DNA of 6,941 nt from Acidobacteriaceae bacterium (GTDB taxonomy: Bacteria; Acidobacteriota; Terriglobia; Terriglobales; Acidobacteriaceae). Below the pieces are notes generated by a model. That model had not been told where the DNA came from and did not search any database. It saw nothing but the letters and a program-made list of their open reading frames with translations. A program made the translations under genes and the position numbers. Of the stretch, positions 1 to 6,066 are shown in pieces; the stretch's first letter is position 1, and the number at the start of each line of letters is the position of its first letter. The stretch covers positions 1 to 6,941 of the forward strand of contig PKXI01000393.1 of the NCBI GenBank assembly GCA_003133425.1, given 5' to 3'.

Positions 1-95
1 AATGAAACGGTAAGAATCTATCTCATCCAATTCAATCACGCGCTGTTTTTGCCAGCGGCCCCAGGCTTGGATCGATTGAACTTCGACTTCATCCA
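1..95. other. Upstream region of the monooxygenase gene, no gene seen
   Basis: No coding region can be supported here. One plus-strand frame (phase of position 103) is open from the window edge into the monooxygenase N-terminus, but nothing in it before about position 103 resembles the family. No clear Shine-Dalgarno sequence sits at a usable distance from the ATG at 96. A GGAG at 98-101 is only one base from the ATG at 103. The promoter cannot be placed with confidence. Confidence 0.4.
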
Positions 96-1133
96 ATGGA
101 GTATGGGTTTACCTGTTTCGGTACTGGATCTGGTGGGATGCGGACGGATGAGTTGGCGGGAAGCGCCATCGCGCGCTCGGTGGATCTCGCACAACATGTA
201 GAGGAGTGGGGATACCGGCGATTCTGGCTTGCTGAGCATCATTCGATCGCGGGCCTCGCCTGTTCGGCGACGCCGGTGCTGATCGGGCATGTGGCCGGCG
301 CAACGCACCGGATCCGTGTGGGGAGCGGTGGGGTGATGCTGCCCAATCACGCGCCGCTGGTTATTGCTGAACAATTTGGAACGCTGGAGGCGCTCTATCC
401 AGGGCGGATCGATCTGGGCCTGGGGCGAGCGCCGGGCGGCGACTTCAATACCATGCGTGCTCTGCGGCGCGAATCAGGGCAGAGCGGCGACGATTTTCCA
501 GAGTTGCTGGAGGAACTGAGAACCTATCTTGGGCCGGAGCAGCCCGGTCAGGCAGTGAAAGCGATTCCCGGACAGGGGAGCCGAGTACCGATTACGCTGC
601 TGGGCTCCAGCGACTTTAGCGCGCAACTGGCGGCGATGTTGGGACTGCCGTTTGCTTTTGCAGCGCACTTTGCGCCGGAATTGCTGGAGCCGGCGGCAAG
701 ACTGTATCGCACGCGGTTCCGGCCGAGCGAGATGCTGCAGCAACCATGGCTGATGGTTGGAGTGCAGGTGATTGCTGCGGAGACGGATGCTGCGGCGCAA
801 CGGCTTTTCACCACGCCACAGCAGCGCTTCCTACGGCTGATTCGCAATCAGCCGGTAGAGTTGCTTCCGCCCGTGGAGTCGATGGACGGGGTCTGGACTG
901 ACTGGGAGCGTACCGCTGTGGAGAGCAGGCTGCACGCGGCCATCGTGGGATCTGAGGCTACGATCGAGGCCGGGTTGCTGCGCCTGCAGGCCGCTACCGG
1001 AGCCGATGAGATTATTGCGGTGACCGATACCTGGGACCACGCTACGCGTTTGGACTCGTACAGACGCCTGGCAGGCGTAGCGCGAGAGATGAATGTCAAG
1101 GGTAGAGCGGAGGCGGGCACCTACCGCAGATAG
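96..1133 (+). CDS. LLM-class flavin-dependent oxidoreductase, YhbW/MsnO8-like, with probable N-terminal frameshift
   Basis: This is a luciferase-like monooxygenase of the single-component YhbW/MsnO8 type, expected to be a cytosolic TIM-barrel enzyme using reduced flavin; its substrate is unknown. Seen in the 345-residue product: WLAEHH (about 44-49), the [11 protein letters not shown] block (75-85), [29 protein letters not shown] (about 87-115), a LLGSS segment near 168-172 and [12 protein letters not shown] just after. These match E. coli YhbW nearly end to end, and the length is right (about 335-345). The first 13 or so residues from the ATG at 96 do not fit. The family's N-terminal strand, read as [11 protein letters not shown], is encoded from the ATG at 103 in another frame, so one base appears to be missing near 135-137. 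The fold core is intact. The gene is convergent with the beta-helix gene. Confidence 0.92.
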   Translation: MEYGFTCFGTGSGGMRTDELAGSAIARSVDLAQHVEEWGYRRFWLAEHHSIAGLACSATPVLIGHVAGATHRIRVGSGGVMLPNHAPLVIAEQFGTLEALYPGRIDLGLGRAPGGDFNTMRALRRESGQSGDDFPELLEELRTYLGPEQPGQAVKAIPGQGSRVPITLLGSSDFSAQLAAMLGLPFAFAAHFAPELLEPAARLYRTRFRPSEMLQQPWLMVGVQVIAAETDAAAQRLFTTPQQRFLRLIRNQPVELLPPVESMDGVWTDWERTAVESRLHAAIVGSEATIEAGLLRLQAATGADEIIAVTDTWDHATRLDSYRRLAGVAREMNVKGRAEAGTYRR

Positions 1134-1161
1134 CCGAGCTTGATACGGCCGGTGCCCGCCT
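1111..1161. terminator. Inverted repeat between convergent genes, candidate bidirectional terminator
   Basis: An 11-base perfect inverted repeat (AGGCGGGCACC at 1111-1121, GGTGCCCGCCT at 1151-1161) has a 29-base loop that itself contains a small GCCG/CGGC stem (1133-1136 with 1146-1149). It overlaps the end and stop codon of the monooxygenase gene and lies just beyond the stop of the convergent beta-helix gene. There is no T-run on either side, so it is not a classic intrinsic terminator. Position and symmetry suggest a shared transcript-end structure. Confidence 0.5.
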
Positions 1162-1167
1162 GCTGCG

Positions 1168-2508
1168 CTAGTGGTTGGGTTCAAATGGAGAAGTGAGCCA
1201 GGGCGCAAATGTCACGCCTGTTCCGCCGACGGTCGTACATCCGCCAGCCCCCGGGCCGTGGGGGCACTTCCACCAGTTCTCTGTGGCGTTGACAGTTCCA
1301 GCACCGAGGTTGTCCACTCCGACTCCCATGTCGAGAAAGTCGTTGAGGTGCACTTCAACGTGTCCGGCTGGAGCCTTGAAAGCCACGTCGACCGCCTCAT
1401 CATCGATAACGTTTTGAGAGATCACCGTTCCCCAGACTGGGCCAACACTGTAGAGGTTGATGCCCGTTGGACCGGGAGTGGCTGCGTCTGCGGTGTCTGC
1501 CGCATTGCCGGAGATATGGTTGCCAACGATCACATTGTCATTCAGATTGACGGGGGGTGCGAAGGCCGACCAGGCGTGATTGTGCATGGTCACACCCGGC
1601 AACCCGTTGTTGCGCAGTTCGTTATGGATCACCACATTGCCCGCGTTTGTTGTCCCTGGAAAAGGCGCGAAAATCCCCACTCCCGCTCCCGCACCCGGAA
1701 CCTGATAGCCGTTGTGTACGGATTGGTTATCGGCAATGGTGTTGTTCGTAATGCCAAAGGGCAAGAGCTGCAAGGGCAGGATTGAGGTGGCCGGCCCGTG
1801 CGATGCTAACGTGATTCCGCAATCAAAAGGATTGTCGTGGACATTGTTTCCGGTGATCAGGTTTGCGTGGCTCGGGCCGGTTTCGTCGCTGATGAGGATT
1901 CCGCCGGAGTTATAGCCAACATCATTGCGCACTACCGACACGTGATCGGTCCCCATCAGGTGAATGCCTTCGCCGCAGTCGTCGCCTTCGTTGGTCTCGA
2001 ATGCGGGAATTCCGGCACAGGTGCCACCGGCAATATCCAGCGATCTGTTGTTGTCATGAACCTTGTTGCCGATGAGAGTGCCACCTGTGGCATTTGCCAC
2101 CAGAATGCCCTCATATTTCGCGTTCTTGACGTTGAACCCGGAGATGACTACGTCTGCCACTCCGGCGTTGGGAGCAGCAGCCAGTCCGTTCACGAAGATT
2201 CCGTTGTTCAACCCAGTCGCATCGATCACCGGCATCCCGTGGTTCGAGGCCACGAGCGACAGTGACTTGGTAATGACTACTTGCTCGTGGTAGGTGCCAG
2301 GCTCAACCCAAATGGTGTCGCCCGGCGAGGCCGCTGCGACGGCCGCTGAGATAGTGGCCATGCAGCCTGGTTTTCCGTCCTCATCGACGCAGAGAGTCGC
2401 GGCATTCAGGGTGGGGACGGCACATATCAGGAGTCCAACTCCAATTACTAATTGCCTGCAGTGGTCATGCAAATTTCCATGACACAGCGTTCGTATCGCG
2501 TGACGCAT
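1168..2508 (-). CDS. Secreted right-handed parallel beta-helix repeat protein
   Basis: The 446-residue protein begins with a signal peptide: a short positive region, a hydrophobic core around residues 20-32 (LVIGVGLLICAV) and likely cleavage after TLNA (about 36), so it should be exported. After it come the typical opening of pectate-lyase/NosD-like beta-helix proteins, TISAAVAAASPGDTIWVEPG and a GTYHEQVVI strand, then many degenerate coils with Asn-rich turns (GNKVHDN, TGNNVHDN, NNTIADN, HNELRNN, VGNHISGN, SQNVID). It ends with NWWKCPHGPGAGGC and APWL, a common C-terminal cap in such proteins. No catalytic residues can be assigned, so a polysaccharide-binding, lyase-like or structural surface role is all that can be inferred; similarity to NosD is fold only, as no nos genes are nearby. 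A good Shine-Dalgarno (2513-2518) supports the ATG at 2508. Confidence 0.9.
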   Translation of the reverse strand: MRHAIRTLCHGNLHDHCRQLVIGVGLLICAVPTLNAATLCVDEDGKPGCMATISAAVAAASPGDTIWVEPGTYHEQVVITKSLSLVASNHGMPVIDATGLNNGIFVNGLAAAPNAGVADVVISGFNVKNAKYEGILVANATGGTLIGNKVHDNNRSLDIAGGTCAGIPAFETNEGDDCGEGIHLMGTDHVSVVRNDVGYNSGGILISDETGPSHANLITGNNVHDNPFDCGITLASHGPATSILPLQLLPFGITNNTIADNQSVHNGYQVPGAGAGVGIFAPFPGTTNAGNVVIHNELRNNGLPGVTMHNHAWSAFAPPVNLNDNVIVGNHISGNAADTADAATPGPTGINLYSVGPVWGTVISQNVIDDEAVDVAFKAPAGHVEVHLNDFLDMGVGVDNLGAGTVNATENWWKCPHGPGAGGCTTVGGTGVTFAPWLTSPFEPNH

Positions 2509-2512
2509 TCGT

Positions 2513-2518
2513 ACCTCC
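2513..2518 (-). promoter_or_regulatory. Ribosome binding site of the beta-helix gene
   Basis: The minus strand reads GGAGGT followed by four bases and then the ATG at 2508. This is a near-consensus Shine-Dalgarno at normal spacing and fixes the start, which also places the signal peptide at the very N-terminus. Confidence 0.8.
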
Positions 2519-2566
2519 AGTGTTGATTTGTTTTGTTGCGCTTAAGCAGAATGGCCCTGGGGATCT

Positions 2567-2603
2567 ACCGGGGAAGGTAAACAGTGATGATCTTAGCCCC
2601 GGT
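2567..2603. repeat. Inverted repeat in the 5' leader of the beta-helix gene
   Basis: ACCGGGG (2567-2573) and CCCCGGT (2597-2603) form a perfect 7-base stem with a 23-base loop, 59-95 bases upstream of the beta-helix start. It could be a leader hairpin or a protein-binding site. A 7-base repeat with a long loop can occur by chance. Confidence 0.35.
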
Positions 2604-2635
2604 GAAAGATGGTGCGCAAGAGAGAATTTGAGGAA

Positions 2636-2809
2636 TCACTCGAGCGCATCAGCGATTCGGATATCCGGGCGAATGGCGGGTAACTCGTCCTTAACCCGGT
2701 TTTGGGCTTGGGGCGAATCGGAGACGATAGAACCGAGCGCGAAATACCTCCCAGCCGGCTCAAAGAGCGCATTCGTCTGGCATCCTCTGGATACGCTCGC
2801 TAGCGTTGA
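2636..2809 (-). other. Protein-like open frame without a start, possible gene remnant
   Basis: A minus-strand frame is open for 57 codons and ends in TGA at 2636-2638. Its translation, which includes FEPAGRYFALGSIV and DELPAIRPDIRIADALE, has a balanced, soluble-protein-like composition and no obvious antisense artefact. There is no ATG and no ribosome binding site, and an in-frame stop at 2810-2812 closes it upstream. I do not recognise the family. It may be the tail of a decayed gene or simply chance. Confidence 0.2.
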
Positions 2810-2956
2810 TCAAGTCAACGTCGACCGCCCTGTAACAAGTTACGCGGTTCCGGATTGAAAGTGTGCCAACGCGCAAGCAGGCTCACGTTCTCAGGCCATG
2901 TTGCTTATGGCGGATCAATCCCGTGGTTCTTGTCGAGTTGATGAATGCCTATATTT

Positions 2957-3732
2957 TCACGCAGCCGGATCGGTTGGGTCCGGCATGGATTCTACGCGTG
3001 CGTAAAATGCTAATGCGCTGCGGCTCGGGACCATTAGAATTGACCTGCGCAATCTAACGAGATGATGGTCCCTAAAGAAAGTCAGGGTCCGCGTGACCGA
3101 TTCACGTGATGTGCCGATGCACTCGCCGATCTCTTCGTGCGTGAGTGTGCACCTGATCTCGGCGCCATTTTTTGTCTGCCGGGCGCCTTTACACCAATTC
3201 AGAATTAAACAGGCAAGCCTCGCCTTGATTGACGATGTGAGGCCGATGATTCTCAGACTCTCGCAGGCTTGCGTGTAGTGCAGGGATACATGGTTTCCGC
3301 CATGATTCCCGAAGGGTCTCCGGAAACAGTAGAGGCGAGTCCGACCATATCGCCGGCATCTGCGACCCCCAATAGAAACCGCCTTCCATCAAACGAATTC
3401 ATGGAAAGCTTCACCTTCCCCGCAATGACGAGCATGACGCAGGAGGATACCTGCTCCTCCCTGATCAGGACGGTCGAGGCAGGGCAATGAAAGTGCGTTG
3501 CAATCAACTCAAAGTCGCGCCTTGTTTTGAGGGAGAGATCTTTGAAGAATTCTCCTGTTCCACCAAGCCAGCGAGGGTCGTCCCAGGCTATTCCTGAGGT
3601 GATGAGCTTAGGTAATTCATCAACACTCCGCGGTTTGTTGCTTCGAGATCTTTCCTGCAAGAGATCAATCTCGTTTCGATTGGCCGGGAGTTTCTTCTTC
3701 GGCTGACAATGGATCAGCTGTAAGGTTTGCAT
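2957..3732 (-). pseudogene. Crp/Fnr-family transcriptional regulator, split by an internal frame-changing deletion
   Basis: The 5' part (ATG at 3732) gives 159 residues. After a ~60-residue N-terminal extension it shows a cyclic-nucleotide-binding-type beta-roll: VLIREEQVSSCVMLVIAGKV, then KLSMNSFDGRRFLLGVADAGD, then MVGLASTVSGDP and AETMYPC (residues 88-151). It then runs out of frame and stops at 3253. In another frame, 3283-2957 encodes the rest: LHYTQACESLRIIGL, SIKARLACLILNW, the recognition region THEEIGECIGTSRESVTR (about 3142-3089) and a winged end. Aligned to the family, about 28 residues (the end of the beta-roll and most of dimerisation helix C) are missing between the halves, and the total length is one base short of a multiple of three. 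As sequenced it yields only a sensor fragment with no DNA-binding domain. No Fnr-type cysteine cluster is seen. The start is supported by a ribosome binding site at 3738-3744. Confidence 0.88.
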
Positions 3733-3737
3733 CGGTC

Positions 3738-3744
3738 TTCCTCC
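3738..3744 (-). promoter_or_regulatory. Ribosome binding site of the Crp/Fnr gene
   Basis: The minus strand reads GGAGGAA, five bases before the ATG at 3732. This makes 3732 the likely start rather than the in-frame GTG at 3798, which lacks such a site. Confidence 0.7.
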
Positions 3745-3821
3745 GACCTGTGAGGTAGATCGTGGCAAGCAATGGGATCGATGAGGTGACAACGGCACTT
3801 AGAGGATGGTGCAGCGCCCTG

Positions 3822-4211
3822 TCATTTTGCGAATCGGGTGATGGTTGGAATAGCCGCTGGCGTTCTTGCCCGATTGGCTAGTATCGCTCCAACACCTTCC
3901 ATGAGCTTGACGGGCTGAATCTTGCTTGTTACTTCCGCGAATTTCTCGCAGGCCGCCGAAGAGTCCACGACTTCAACGACTGGTATCCGTGAGCCGGTTG
4001 CTCGAATCAAGCGTGTCAGTTTCTCTCTGCTATCGGCCGGGATGGAATGGCCCAAGAGGACGAGATCGAAGTCACCGTCCCTAAATCGGCCGATCGCTTC
4101 CTCGAGCGAGCCTGCAAACGTAACGACGCATTCAGAAGATTGCCAAACCGATGTTTGACTTTCCAGAAATGACGAATCCAAGCCGACGGCGAGGACCACC
4201 GTTAAGGGCAT
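3822..4211 (-). CDS. Receiver-like (pseudo-receiver) protein lacking the phospho-acceptor aspartate
   Basis: The 129-residue protein is the size of a lone CheY-like receiver domain and follows its pattern: strand 1 PLTVVLAVG (2-10), helix 1, strand 2 CVVTFAG (28-34), SLEEAIGRFRDGDFDLVLLGHSIP (35-58) ending strand 3, helix 3 with REKLTRLIRATG (62-73) and strand 4 IPVVEVV (76-82). In true receivers strand 3 ends DLVLLD; here the Asp position is Gly54. The acidic pair after strand 1 is also missing (VGLDS), and the conserved Lys is doubtful (VKL, Lys102). It is therefore probably not phosphorylated and may work by protein contact or be vestigial. It has no output domain. It lies 89 bases upstream of the broken Crp/Fnr gene on the same strand, so the two may be co-transcribed. 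The ATG at 4211 is preferred over an in-frame TTG at 4223 because a GGAGGT sits just before the ATG. Confidence 0.8.
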   Translation of the reverse strand: MPLTVVLAVGLDSSFLESQTSVWQSSECVVTFAGSLEEAIGRFRDGDFDLVLLGHSIPADSREKLTRLIRATGSRIPVVEVVDSSAACEKFAEVTSKIQPVKLMEGVGAILANRARTPAAIPTITRFAK

Positions 4212-4215
4212 GATG

Positions 4216-4221
4216 ACCTCC
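4216..4221 (-). promoter_or_regulatory. Ribosome binding site of the receiver-like gene
   Basis: The minus strand reads GGAGGT, four bases before the ATG at 4211. It overlaps the alternative TTG codon at 4223-4221, which argues for the ATG as the start. Confidence 0.75.
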
Positions 4222-4699
4222 AAACTTGTTGCAAATCTCCTGGCGGATATTGGGAAAAACGGCTAGCAGTTCATGCTTTTTATCAGTTTCTTGAGCTGTT
4301 CTCTGTTCAATATTGCTCACCTTTTAAAAAGAAAAAGGCGGGTATGCGGGTTGCGATTCTCCCCGGCCCGCCAGATCGCTGGGTCCGGTGTGGATGCGGC
4401 AGGAGTTCGTGGTTCCCAAGTCGCAGAAATGAGACCTTTCGACTTCGCTCAGGGCGGGCTTTCCACCCCACGGACGAAGGCCTGTCCCTTCACCCCAACA
4501 AGCCGCCCAGAGAGCACCCGGCTAACTGACTCAATTGGATACGAGGGCCCGACGGAAATGACTGTAACTTCCGGGTTAGCGACCAACAAGGAACTACCTC
4601 GCTTCAGGACCCTGAGGCGTATATCGGAACCGATCTGGACGCGGTTCCATCTCGCGCGCTGGATGAGTGCATTGGCTGTTATCGACAGTTGAGGATTCC

Positions 4700-4727
4700 T
4701 TCCGGTTAGCCGGTGATACAACCGGAA
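4700..4727. repeat. Perfect 8-base inverted repeat
   Basis: TTCCGGTT (4700-4707) and AACCGGAA (4720-4727) flank a 12-base loop. It is part of the repeat-rich intergenic region and has no T-run. It may be one hairpin of a multi-hairpin repeat unit together with 4769-4797. Confidence 0.5.
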
Positions 4728-4768
4728 CGTCAGAAATTCGGGAATGGTCCGGTTGGGGTTCGCGGTCT

Positions 4769-4797
4769 CCCGGGTCCCCAAATGCGAGGGACCCGGG
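4769..4797. repeat. Strong 10-base-stem hairpin downstream of the VOC gene
   Basis: CCCGGGTCCC (4769-4778) pairs perfectly with GGGACCCGGG (4788-4797) around a 9-base loop, giving a very GC-rich hairpin. It begins 71 bases past the stop of the minus-strand VOC gene. No T-run follows on the minus strand, so it is more likely a repetitive extragenic hairpin, with possible roles in transcript ending or stability, than a classic terminator. Confidence 0.55.
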
Positions 4798-4868
4798 GCA
4801 CCCACCTTCAGTAGCGCGATTCACTTCCTTGGGACCTGGGCCACCCGCCCATTCGTTGAGAGGGGCGG

Positions 4869-5339
4869 TCACGCTTGTGCGGCGCGTTCAAGCTCGGCGA
4901 GATCGATCTTCTTCATCTGCATCATTGCGCGCATTGCCTTGGGATTCTGGATCAACTCCGGGAGACGAGCCGGGACGATTTGCCAGTTCAGTCCAAACTT
5001 GTCTTTGAGCCAGCCGCATGCGATTTCAGAGCCGCCGGCGGTCAGTTTAGCCCAGTAGTCATCTACTTCCTGTTGCGAGTCGCAGCGGACTACAAATGAG
5101 ATGGCATCGGTGAAAGCGCGGGCGGGGCCGCCGTTGAGGGCCGTGAACTTTTGTCCTTCGAGTTCGAACGAGATGGTGAGAATTGAGCCCTTGGGGCCGG
5201 GTGCGTCGCCAGTGTTGCGCAACTCGCCCAGGCGGCGCGAGTTTTTGAAGACGCTCAGATAGAACTCGACAGCTTCTTCGGCGTTGGAGTCGAACCAAAG
5301 GAATGGTGAAATGCGGGGGAAGTTGTTAAGGGCGCACAT
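4869..5339 (-). CDS. VOC-family (glyoxalase-fold) protein, PhnB / 3-demethylubiquinone methyltransferase-like domain
   Basis: The 156-residue cytosolic protein matches the family annotated as 3-demethylubiquinone-9 3-methyltransferase-like VOC proteins. Seen: ISPFLWFDSNAEEAVEFY (10-27) with the family's SNAEEAVEFY start, VFKNSRR, ILTISFELEGQKFTALNGGP (53-72), DAISFVVRCDSQQEVDDYW (78-96) and GWLKDKFGLNWQIVP (109-123), then a helical tail PKAMRAMMQMKKIDLAELE. The name is historical: no methyltransferase fold is present and the reaction is unknown. The usual VOC metal ligands are not evident, as in PhnB-like members. Length is normal. The ATG at 5339 is chosen because an AGGAGG (5345-5350) stands five bases before it. 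It is divergent from an HxlR regulator, a frequent partner of such genes, and is probably controlled by it. Confidence 0.92.
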   Translation of the reverse strand: MCALNNFPRISPFLWFDSNAEEAVEFYLSVFKNSRRLGELRNTGDAPGPKGSILTISFELEGQKFTALNGGPARAFTDAISFVVRCDSQQEVDDYWAKLTAGGSEIACGWLKDKFGLNWQIVPARLPELIQNPKAMRAMMQMKKIDLAELERAAQA

Positions 5340-5344
5340 ATCGG

Positions 5345-5350
5345 CCTCCT
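5345..5350 (-). promoter_or_regulatory. Ribosome binding site of the VOC gene
   Basis: The minus strand reads AGGAGG, five bases before the ATG at 5339. This rules out the 30-codon longer upstream form of the frame. Confidence 0.8.
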
Positions 5351-5451
5351 GGGCGGTTTTGGGGATGCGGACTCGAATTACCGTCACTGAGGCGGAGAAA
5401 AAGGTGCCGGCAAGCCGGAGCGGCGGCATGGATATTCTTAAAACATTTAGA

Positions 5452-5464
5452 TTGCAAAATGCAA
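5452..5464. promoter_or_regulatory. Palindrome TTGCA-AAA-TGCAA, candidate HxlR operator
   Basis: A perfect 5-base inverted repeat with a 3-base centre lies in the AT-rich part of the 148-base gap between the divergent VOC and HxlR starts, 23 bases before the HxlR start. The right arm abuts TTGACT on the minus strand (5465-5470 region), so a VOC promoter could overlap it. HxlR-type regulators bind as dimers to short inverted repeats beside or inside their own gene cluster, so the position fits. Binding is inferred, not shown. Confidence 0.5.
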
Positions 5465-5487
5465 GTCAAAATATGTAAGGTTTTTTC

Positions 5488-6066
5488 GTGGCTAAAGAAT
5501 CCATCCCGGAACACCGCTCGGGTTGCCCGGTGAGCGTCTCGCTGGAGGTGCTGGGCGATCGGTGGTCGCTGCTTATTGTTCGCGACATGATGGTGCGGGG
5601 ATACCGGACGTTTCGCGAGTTTCAGCACGCGGGCGAGGGGATTGCCAGCAATATTCTGGCCGACCGGTTGCGGAAGCTTGAGGCGGCGGGAATTCTGACC
5701 ACCGAGCCGGCGGCACACGACGGGCGCAGCGCCCACTACCGCCTGACTGCAAAGGGAATTGCGCTGGCTCCCGTTCTGCTTGATCTGCTGATCTGGGGAT
5801 CGCGGCATGAGGCAACCGCCGCGCCGTGTTCCGTCATCGCACAGATGGAACAGAATCGCGAGGCCGTGCTTGCCGAGGCGTTTCGGCGCTGGGAGCAGCG
5901 CGACACGACTCCGCTGATTCCTCCTTTTAACTCTCCAATTACTTTCGCGGGCGATACTGCGGAAGCAAGAGGGGCTGCCAGAGCCAGGCGAGCCCGGAAA
6001 GAAAGATCGTCTTCAACCAAAACTCCGCAAGCAAAATCTTCCCTGAAAGGAAAACTGAAACGATGA
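5488..6066 (+). CDS. HxlR-family winged helix-turn-helix regulator with long basic C-terminal tail
   Basis: This is a DNA-binding regulator of 192 residues. The HxlR domain spans about 10-110: SGCPVSVSLEVLGDRWSLLI (11-30) with the family's Cys near the N-terminus (Cys13) and the WSLLIVRDMM helix, TFREFQ (41-46), the recognition region IASNILADRLRKLEAAGIL (52-70) and the wing HDGRSAHYRLTAKG (77-90). Residues 115-147 (CSVIAQMEQNREAVLAE to LIPPF) occur in longer family members. From about 160 the tail is Arg/Ala then Lys/Ser rich and looks disordered, making the protein longer than most (typically 110-150). The start is GTG at 5488, with TAAGG at 5476-5480 seven bases before it; no better ATG exists. 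The gene is divergent from the VOC gene, and its TGA overlaps the next ATG (ATGA at 6063-6066), so it probably represses or senses for both VOC genes. Confidence 0.93.
   Translation: MAKESIPEHRSGCPVSVSLEVLGDRWSLLIVRDMMVRGYRTFREFQHAGEGIASNILADRLRKLEAAGILTTEPAAHDGRSAHYRLTAKGIALAPVLLDLLIWGSRHEATAAPCSVIAQMEQNREAVLAEAFRRWEQRDTTPLIPPFNSPITFAGDTAEARGAARARRARKERSSSTKTPQAKSSLKGKLKR

Larger units (their letters stand above)
2509..2956. other. Gene-poor stretch upstream of the beta-helix gene
   Basis: About 450 bases lie between the beta-helix start and the 3' end of the broken Crp/Fnr gene. A plus-strand open frame covers 2520-2858, but its product is not recognisable and I do not support it as a gene. 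The stretch contains the beta-helix leader with an inverted repeat (2567-2603), a protein-like startless frame on the minus strand (2636-2809), and a small GTTGA/TCAAC palindrome at 2805-2819. The beta-helix promoter should be here; I could not place it convincingly. Confidence 0.5.
4212..4868. other. Intergenic region rich in inverted repeats, no convincing gene
   Basis: This 650-base stretch carries open frames on both strands (for example 4449-4805 on the minus strand), but none shows a recognisable domain or a good start. The section from about 4340 has a patchy composition, with a CTTTCGACTTCGCTCAGGGC segment near 4435-4454, a CACCCCACGGACGAAGGCCT segment near 4464-4483 and two clear hairpins (4700-4727, 4769-4797). 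It resembles dispersed intergenic repeats of Acidobacteriota as I recall them; copies elsewhere cannot be checked from this window. The first 130 bases (4212-4340) should hold the promoter of the receiver-like gene. An AT-rich segment with a TTGAAC and a TGATAA on the minus strand has poor (19-base) spacing. Confidence 0.45.

Noticed and set aside
1171..1785. 204-codon plus-strand frame opposite the beta-helix gene
   Set aside because: It is an antisense shadow of a gene with a signal peptide, a clear fold pattern and a good ribosome binding site.
1168..2508. Beta-helix protein as NosD (nitrous oxide reductase maturation)
   Set aside because: Only the repeat fold is shared. No nos genes, copper-related motifs or membrane partners are present in the window.
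2520..2858. 112-codon plus-strand open frame as a gene
   Set aside because: No recognisable domain and no good ribosome binding site, and it begins inside the beta-helix gene's leader. The opposite strand looks at least as protein-like over part of it.
4132..4320. 62-codon minus-strand frame overlapping the start of the receiver-like gene
   Set aside because: Its last third is an out-of-frame reading of the receiver gene, and its GTG start has only an AAAAGG run directly abutting it, too close to serve as a ribosome binding site. It is probably leader sequence.
4449..4805. 118-codon minus-strand open frame as a gene
   Set aside because: It covers both arms of the hairpins and the GC-rich repeat blocks, has no domain I recognise, and has no Shine-Dalgarno. 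It is more likely an ORF created by repeat sequence.
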